Origin: Siniperca chuatsi
Lineage: Eukaryota; Chordata; Actinopteri; Centrarchiformes; Sinipercidae
Length of the DNA: 64,000 bases
NCBI RefSeq assembly: GCF_020085105.1
Contig: NC_058059.1
Location: 27,445,971 to 27,509,970, forward strand
Reading direction: 5' to 3'
Numbering within the stretch: the stretch's first letter is position 1; each line of letters begins with the position of its first letter. The notes under the pieces are model-generated. The model had not been told where the DNA came from. It was given only the letters and a program-made list of their open reading frames with translations, and did no database searches. Below are positions 57,281-64,000 of the stretch, piece after piece. Made by a program: the position numbers and the translations under genes.

Positions 57281-57652
57281 GAATGAATGAGGCATAAAAA
57301 TAGTCTTCCTGATTGCACTTAATTCTGAGCATCATTAAGAGCATGTGTTTACTGAATGAACACAAGATTTATTTGGCCACTTTTGTGTAAGGTTTTGCAG
57401 AAATAGTTTTCAATATTGAAACAGGTGAAAAGTGTTTACAGTTATAGGAAAGGGTTGTGTATTTTTGGGAATGACGTACAGGTATAGGTTTTTGTGCCAT
57501 AGGAACCAGTTTTTGTGTTTAAGCAACTGGGAAAAATTGTAGTAGCTGCAGTAATGATCTTTGTGTTATTTGATACACTTGTATGCTGAGGGTTTGCAGC
57601 TGCACAAGAAACAGGTCAGAGGATACAAATATGTAAAAAAATAAATAAAAAT

Positions 57653-57922
57653 TAGGGCTGCAACTAACTGATGATTTTCATTATCAATTATTGTGCTCAA
57701 TATTTTCTGAATTATTTGTTTTATCTATACATTTTTAAAAATTGTATTCGTCACAATTTCCCACAGCCCAAGACCTTTATGTACATTTGCATTGACATAA
57801 AATACAAAAAAAGTAGAAAACTGTCCTATTTGAGAAGCTGGAACCAGTTTTTGCTTGAAAAATGACTCAAAAGATTAATAGATTTTCAAAATATTTGCTG
57901 ATTGATATTCTGTTGATCTACA
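57653..57922 (+). mobile_element. Non-autonomous hAT-like element, partial
   Basis: TAGGGCTGCAACTAACTGAT and later TTTGAGAAGCTGGAACCAGT, TGCTTGAAAAATGACTCAAA and AGATTAATAGATTTTCAAAA occur in the order known for a hAT-type miniature element frequent in fish. The right inverted terminus is truncated (ends near TGTTGATCTA). Confidence 0.65.
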
Positions 57923-59165
57923 ATGCAGTAGTGGTAATACATACATAGGGCATTTTTGTGTTAGGGATGTGTGTGTAACCGCTGTAGCCCCAAATTGTAG
58001 TCAAAGAAGTTTCATATTAAATCTCCTTTTAGCTCTGTTTTTGGTCTCCACCAAATCCTGAGAATACTATCTGGCTCTTTAGCAGCTAAATGCTCCACTG
58101 TGTTCACCAGCTAGTTGCTAACTTTGACTGTCAGTCATTTGGCGCTGAGCAGGTAGAGTACAGTGAGTTTAGCTTCTTTGCAGAAAACAGCTGCCTTGTA
58201 ATGACGAAAGAGACACTTTGAGAGCGAATGAGACTGAACCAAAACAGTAAAGTTGCGGGACAAAAAAACAAAACAAAATAATAAGCTAAAGAGGCTTAAA
58301 AACCTCCAGAAATTCTCTGGGGGTTAATCACTACAAGCAACACCTTTCACATACAAGTAGTTGTGTGATCCATTGTAAATATACAAATATTGATGATTGC
58401 CACTTTAAAGAGGATTAAGAAGCCCAACAACATTTTCTCCTTCAGAAGCAGGAACCCAAAATGTAAGTAGGTTTCTCCGTTCAAAATGTACGCATTGTTC
58501 CGCAGTTCCTTTAAAAGGTCCCTGCGTTCGAAAACTGCATCAGAAACAGAGTTCATCCACATGAGTATATGTACTGATCCTGACTCTGATCCTGCATTTT
58601 TCAGCAGTGATAAATTTGTGTTTTTAAATCAGAAACTGAGCAATGTTTTTCCAAACTGAATTTGTAGCATTTTTAGCCTGAAAGCCTTGGTGTGTGTTTT
58701 AATTTAGTCTCTGGATGTGTTTTTGTCTCTGCATTATTCAGATAGTTGGATGAAAAAATAACAACAAAAAACAGGCCTGTGAGTAATTTACAGAAAGATA
58801 ATTTGCCTCGGCTCTGAACATTAGCGTTTCATTTACGTCTTGTGCTCTCAGCTGTCTATATTTAACATCAGCTGCTCTGCTCTGACATTCATACATTATT
58901 CATGTTGGGAACCTGCATTACCTGCCTTAGGAGCACTACATCTCCCTCACCTTTAAATCCTCCTCATTAATACTCCTGCAGGCTTTTACATTAATTGGTT
59001 TTTACTTATTCTATTCCTGCCTGCTGTTTTTTTTTGTGGGTGTTGTTGTTTTTGTCTGCAGAGAAATTGGGAGCTGATTAAAAAGTGGAGGACAAATGAA
59101 AAGGTTTTTATGCAGAGGCGTGCAGTTTTCTGGCCTCAGGATGAAAACAGTTTGTATACTTAACC
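57923..59165. other. No supported gene
   Basis: Unique-looking sequence with short frames only. A CA microsatellite follows at 59172-59208. Confidence 0.4.
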
Positions 59166-59170
59166 GCATG

Positions 59171-59171
<1 letters not shown>

Positions 59172-59210
<39 letters not shown>

Positions 59211-59228
59211 TCACACACACACACACAT
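59172..59228. repeat. CA microsatellite, interrupted
   Basis: CA runs separated by TACT (59172-59208 and 59212-59227). The antisense frame made of VCV repeats is a product of the repeat. Confidence 0.9.
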
Positions 59229-59739
59229 ACTAAACATCTCCAGGACTTTCATGCTGCAGCGTGGAGCCACAGACCAAGCCACATTAACTCAATCTATAAA
59301 TTTCGGCCCTCTGTCCACACTAAGCTGGTGTTTTTCTCATACAAAAACTAAACTTTTTTGAATGTATCCAGTGGATAAATCTGAGAACACTGGCCTCAGA
59401 TGGTGGTTGTGATGAACAGATTTGTTGTTTTCTGACCAAAAGAAGAGATCATGCTGATTTTCTGTCGTTTAGATATTTCTGTGGATGGAGATCTTGAAAA
59501 TTACCTGAAAACACTAGTTACGTTCAAAACCAAACATAGCTAAAAATAAAAATGCATAAACTCCTAATTGGGACATACAACACTGAGCGCCCATTTTATT
59601 CTTTGGTGACCTCTGTGAAACACTTTTGCCAGCTGAGGAAATGGGGCAGGTGAGGCAGAATCCAGAAGGTTTTGTAATTGTGTGGGACGATGTGGCGTTT
59701 CAGCATCTCTTCCACTCACAGCAACGTTCTGTTCTTCAT

Positions 59740-60059
59740 GGTTAGGACTAGGCCCCTTAGCTCCAATGAAGGGAAATCTTAATGCTACAACATACAATGA
59801 TACTTCAGGCAGTCGTGTGCTTCCAACTGTGTGGTAGTTTGGGGAAGACCCTTTCCTGTTTCAACATGCGAAATGGTTTTCCCAGTTTGGTGTAGAAGAA
59901 CTTGACTGGCCTGCACAGAGCCATGACCTCAACCAGACCTTATCACCCAACATCAGGGTTGGACTAAGGCTCTTGTAGCAAATGGGAGCAAATCCCTGTA
60001 GCAACTATCATATATATAGCTGTATCGTTCAGGTGTCATATTTTTGGCCATGCAGTGTG
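59740..60059 (+). mobile_element. Tc1/mariner transposase remnant and right terminus
   Basis: GGCCCCTTAGCTCCAATGAA and GGGAAATCTTAATGCTACAA encode MKGNLNATTYND. FGEDPFLFQHA and VEELDWPAQSHDLNQT follow, matching the region before and around the second catalytic aspartate of Tc1 transposases (usually PAQSPDLNPIEH). The middle part that normally holds DNAPVHK is deleted. The right edge CAGGTGTCATATTTTTGGCC (60030-60049) is a decayed inverted terminus. The left terminus was not found. Confidence 0.72.
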
Positions 60060-60910
60060 AAACAGAACAGAAGTACTGTGGTGTGAACCTGTATCCAGAG
60101 GTGAGAGTCCAGGGGGTGTGGCCACACAGGTGAAGATGTGCTGCAGGATCACAGTGCAGGGCTGATGCGACTGAATTTAATATCATTTTTATTCTCCTGG
60201 AGTCCTGCTCTGCTGTAAACAAACAGGACGATCAAGCTGCTGAGATTGGGAGATGACAAACAGAGTCTGCCATGTTTGGCTGGAATCCAGGACGGTGTGA
60301 GACACGATCACTTCCTGTGAAGCGCCGCAGCTCTCGCCAGATGAGATGAATCGCCTCAACTGCAGCAGTTTCCTCTCATAAATATTCATACGGTGAGGCA
60401 TGGTGTCATGTGAGCGAGCGAGGACAACTCCAGAAATCGGTGAACCCTGAATGCTTGCCGAACACCCCCTACTCCCTCCCCCATCCTCCCTCTCCCTGCC
60501 AGCAGCAGCACGCCACCCAGCACCGCAGCACAGCCAGCTGGATTTATAGCCACTTATAAAGATTAGTGATGCGTCCTGCATGCAGCACACACTCACACAC
60601 TCACAGACACACACTGAAATGCAGTCTTACACACAGAACTGTAGTCAGATGAAAACCTTCTATCTCCATGATGTAAAGTCTTTGTTTTGATGATTTTTCT
60701 GAAGATGGAGAATTTTACCACTAAACTGGGAGATACATGGTTTTCACCTGACAGTAATGATTTATGTAAACACACACACACACGTCCCTTCCTCTCCACT
60801 GCAGGCCTCAATGAGCGGGTCAAGTTCTTCTTCTGCTGTTCTAATGGAAAACACGTGTTGTTGTTGAATAGTTAAACAAGAGAAATATTGCGTGAGAGAG
60901 TGAGTGCTGG
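60060..60910. other. No supported gene
   Basis: Somewhat GC-richer sequence with one 141-codon minus-strand frame (60614-60189) that shows no domain, splice or codon support and begins in a CA-type repeat. Left as non-coding. Confidence 0.35.
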
Positions 60911-60914
60911 GCCT

Positions 60915-61410
60915 GGGATGATTCATTGACGTTATCAACATAATCGATTACAGAAATACGTCAATTTGCATATCGCAGGCAACTGAAGGGGAAAAACACG
61001 GTGAGCAGATTATAGTTGTTTGTGAGTAAACACTAAAATTAAAACTAAACTAAACTAAAATGCTAACATAAGAAATAACCTACTAGAAATAGGGTAATAT
61101 ATTAATTTATTCTTTCAAATATTCTAATATTTTCTATACACAAATATATTTTTGTTGCAGAATAATGCCCTGCAGTACGTACTTTGTTTCTAGTTACATT
61201 TGTTTGTTTTTAAGAGAAAATTATGGAATAAAATATTGAATTATTAATGAGGCATGGTTTAGATATTTATTTATTTTGGGTAAATTAATTGTTGTATTAA
61301 TCAAGTAATAAAGAATAATCTTTAGAATAATCGATAAATTAGTCGTTAGATTAATCGACTAAATGAAGAAATAATCGTTAGAGTAATCAATAAAAAAATA
61401 ATCATTAGTG
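60915..61410. mobile_element. Possible decayed hAT-like element
   Basis: GACGTTATCAACATAATCGA, TACGTCAATTTGCATATCGC on the left, and CGATAAATTAGTCGTTAGAT then TAATCGACTAAATGAAG on the right, recall the terminal regions of hAT-derived fish elements. The interior is AT-rich without coding capacity. Confidence 0.4.
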
Positions 61411-61718
61411 TGTGCCAACAACAGAGAACACAAGCAAGCGAGAGAGAGGGGCGAATGAGAGAGACAAAACTTGTTAGTTTCATAGTGATTACATTCTCTA
61501 AAGCACTTTGCTGCATCATCCCCCCTCTCTCCCCCTGCCTTTCCTGTCTTTCTCTACTGTCTCTATCACAAATAATAAAGTGGAAACACCAAAAATGTAC
61601 CATTGATTATCATAAAAAAAATTAAATAAAATATAGACTGAATCATCTTTTAAGGGGAAGTACTTTTTCAACTCTGAGTAGTGACTGCTTCCTCTCAGGC
61701 TGCATATGGCCCTAACAA

Positions 61719-61902
61719 TTAAAGGAATAGTTTGACATTTTGGGAAATGCGCTTAATTGCGCTTTTGCTGAGAGTTAGATGAGAAGATCAGTATCACTAT
61801 CATCTCTGTAATATTAAGCTACAGCCAGCAGCCTCTTAGCTTAGCTTAGCATAAAGACTGGAAACAGGGAAAAACAGATAGCCTGGTTCTGCCCAAAGGT
61901 AA
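61719..61902 (+). repeat. Short dispersed repeat (GGAATAGTTTGACATTTTGG)
   Basis: AGTTAGATGAGAAGATCAGT, AAGCTACAGCCAGCAGCCTC and TTAGCTTAGCATAAAGACTG in this order recall a short interspersed repeat widespread in fish. Class unresolved. Confidence 0.55.
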
Positions 61903-61905
61903 CAA

Positions 61906-62195
61906 TAATAATAATAAAACTTTATTTATAGAGCACTTATCAAAACAAAGTACAAAGTGCTTCACAACAAGAAAAATAAAATACCACAGTGAATGATAAA
62001 ATATAAAATAAATAAAATACATAAAAGCAACTCAGCTCAGGTAAAATCAGGATATGCTTTCCAATAAAAATGTGTTTTGAGAAGAGACTTAAAAGAAGAC
62101 ACTGACTCAGACAACCTAATTTCTTCGGGCAAGTTGTTCCAGAGCCTCGGGGCCTTGATGGCAAAAGCTCTGTCCCCCTTAGTTTTCATCCTGGA
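61906..62195 (-). repeat. Dispersed repeat, LINE tail-like
   Basis: AATAATAATAATAAAACTTT and ATTTATAGAGCACTTATCAA lead into AAGTGCTTCACAACAAG and later GTTGTTCCAGAGCCTCGGGG. This is a recurring fish sequence in which a trinucleotide run marks the end, here in minus orientation. No coding motif. Confidence 0.5.
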
Positions 62196-62202
62196 CTCAG
62201 GA

Positions 62203-62340
62203 ACAATTCAATTCAGTTCAATTAAATTTTATTTATATAGAGCCAATTCATAACAGAAGTTATCTCATTGCACGTTTCCTATAGAGCAGGTCTAGACCGT
62301 ACTCTTTATAATATTATTTACAGAGACCCAACAAATCCCA
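62203..62340. repeat. Dispersed repeat (TTTATTTATATAGAGCC)
   Basis: CAATTAAATTTTATTTATAT and AGAGCAGGTCTAGACCGTAC then CAGAGACCCAACAAATCCC match the order of a common fish interspersed repeat, truncated on its right where the LINE ORF1 relic begins. Confidence 0.55.
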
Positions 62341-63411
62341 AACAGACTGGAGCCAGGTATGAAGGCTGAGGATCCTGCTAAAACGGCCAATTCCACGACA
62401 CAGTGTAGCAATTGGACCCAAAATAAAAGCATGCTTTCTGGTGCTGTTGAGGAGGTTAAAGACGCAGATGAAGTCTGCTTTCGTCAGCTCAGTTTGCTGA
62501 CGGGCGGTGTCATTGGTGCCGACATGGACTATGATTTTCGTGATAGTCGTCAGGAGTGCAGCCAGAAGTCCGGGGAGCTTTTCGAGGATGTCGAGGGTCG
62601 TAGCTCCAGGAAAGCAGCATGTGACCGCATTAACGAAGCAGATACCTTGGAATCTCCAACTATCAGCATAGTTAGGGGGATGAGAGGAGGCAGAGTCGAT
62701 GATCGTGGAGACCGCCGAGTTCCATCAGCTGTCCCTGGGATAGTTGTGGCTGGGGACTGCTGCGGTGAGGGGGCGGCATCCTTCTTAGCAGAGGGGTTCT
62801 CTGCTGTCTCAGGACGAATGAGACCTCCAGAGCTTCTCCTGATCATGGCCTCTTTCAGTAACTTGCGGTGAGAAGAGGAGGAGAACTTGACTGCTGGAAA
62901 AAGGGCGCGTCCCTCCAGTGTAGGAAAGTCCTGCGTATCCAGGATGTCAAACTTGTTGGCCAGCAGGAGGTCCCGATGTGAAGGAAGCGGGTGCTTTGCA
63001 CCATGTCCTTGCAGGCTACAGTCCAGAGCTTTCTCACCACCCTCACCGACGAATGTGCATCCACTGGGCTCGGCACGGAGTACAAATGGCAATTGCTTTG
63101 GGCTTTGCACCCATGGGGAGCCACAGATCTTCAGGCTTAGCTGAAACGGCTTCATGCTCCAGGGCGCCAGTGTTGATGGAGCCGAGCCACAGAAGAGTGG
63201 GATCATTGTCCATTTCTGGAGTGGAGCAGTCAGGGGAGTGAGATGGGATGGTCGCATTCCGGTTGCTGCAACCAGAGGAGCTGAGGACTGCAAGATGTTT
63301 TGCCTGGGCCGAGGTGAAAATGGAGAACTCAGGATGAGCTTGTGCTTCCAGACAGGCGATACTTTTCTTCAGCTTTGAGACGGTAAGGTGACAAGATCCA
63401 CACTCAGCCAT
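62341..63411 (-). pseudogene. LINE ORF1 relic with SGNH-esterase-like domain
   Basis: From the start MAECGSCHLTVSKLKKSIAC (63411) the minus strand continues, after a frameshift, with LLLANKFDILDTQDFPTLEG, KLLKEAMIRRSSGGLIRP and TMLIVGDSKVS, where GDS is the first block of SGNH hydrolases. A further frame gives ITKIIVHVGTNDTARQQTEL, with the GTND block, and STRKHAFILGPIATLC. ORF1 proteins of this type bind LINE RNA. The C-terminal DxxH block and all of ORF2 are lost where 62203-62340 begins. Confidence 0.78.
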
Positions 63412-64000
63412 TAGGCTTGCAGTTAGTCCGTGAGAGAGCTCAAAGCTTAAAATCCACAGTAAAGTCCATAAAAGTGCTAAAAGCTTAAAATCCTTAATAA
63501 AAGCGACCGGCTAGCCTAGCTGCTGGGCTAAAAACAAACCTAGCTGAGCTAGCAGCAGTGGAGGTAGTCTGGTAAACCACGTTGAGTTGAGCCAGCTCAA
63601 AATCACTTAAAATCCATACGTTCGATGACTGAAAACTTTTACCAAGTTAAAACACATAGGTAAAACAATGGCCAGGAAAACAGTGTAGCTTAGAAAACTT
63701 TCAAGATCCACCTTGAAAGCTCACTAGTTAACAAGTTTGTTTAGTCTGCACACAAGCCCAAATGTAAAAACAATACAACTGGCCATTTTATGGTGGGTTA
63801 TGTGCTGGAATCAAAGTAAAGACACTTTGCAGATCTCCCAGATCACACAGCTTAGACAGTGTTTTCCTCCTGAATATAACCCATATATATTTTCTGCTTC
63901 TATATATTAGTCAGCTTTGTGCTTTGACAACTTTTCTTTACCAGGAGGGTAAATTACATTTTACTTGTGTACCAGCTGTCACTTTGTCAATGAAGGTATA
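63412..64000. other. Probable LINE 5' UTR, then unassigned sequence
   Basis: Upstream of the ORF1 start, AAGCTTAAAATCC and TAAAATCC recur several times (63446-63620) along with CTAGCTGAGCTAGCAGC. This could be the 5' UTR of the relic LINE. From about 63700 nothing is recognisable. Confidence 0.35.

Noticed and set aside
59011..59226. Cysteine/valine-rich frame
   Set aside because: It is the translation of a CA microsatellite plus flanking sequence.
60189..60614. 141-codon minus-strand frame
   Set aside because: It begins in a CA-type repeat, shows no domain, and no splice or start context supports it.

Overview
The window looks like teleost fish DNA. It is AT-rich, it carries CA, GA and GT microsatellites, and it is packed with repeat families typical of ray-finned fish genomes: Jockey-superfamily LINEs with AATCAGAATCAG tails, Ty3/gypsy elements, Tc1 and hAT debris, tRNA-type SINEs and Penelope-like elements. 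There is no operon-style gene organisation. Almost every long open frame belongs to a broken transposable element.

Layout. 1-4.1 kb: low-complexity DNA, half of a dispersed repeat and a LINE tail. 4.17-7.66 kb: a minus-strand LINE (LINE-A) with endonuclease and reverse transcriptase, interrupted by a Penelope-like fragment. 8.5-9.0 kb: an unidentified candidate exon beside a second Penelope-like fragment. 12.4-13.75 kb: a different LINE split by a solo LTR with a 5-bp target duplication. 15.2-16.7 kb: an internally deleted Ty3/gypsy element inserted in a dispersed repeat. 18-27 kb: mostly unannotatable DNA with a LINE tail, a Tc1 end and LINE reverse transcriptase fragments. 28.1-29.05 kb: a P-element/THAP9-like transposase relic. 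29.1-29.9 kb: a Penelope-like copy. 30.16-30.77 kb: a second solo LTR. 32.3-37.6 kb: a decayed gypsy pol plus LTR, interrupted by LINE-B, which itself carries a tiny Penelope-like insertion. 39.1-41.9 kb: the largest Penelope-like insertion, two copies head to head. 42.1-42.9 kb: a 5' UTR-like region and the one good host-gene candidate, a first coding exon with a signal peptide. 43-64 kb would then be its first intron or intergenic DNA, holding a tandem repeat, a pyrimidine-rich satellite split by a LINE, an intron-bearing IS630/Tc1-type transposase with a LINE in its intron, SINE, hAT and Tc1 debris, and a LINE ORF1 relic.

The most informative material is the Penelope-like set. At least four of the five copies join inverted 3' ends of the element at different breakpoints. 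Two of them, a 2.7-kb and a 169-bp insertion, are bounded by clean 14-bp and 13-bp target duplications, so each inverted dimer behaves as a single insertion. No RNA gene or CRISPR array was seen. Repeat families and protein domains were recognised by eye; no search was run.
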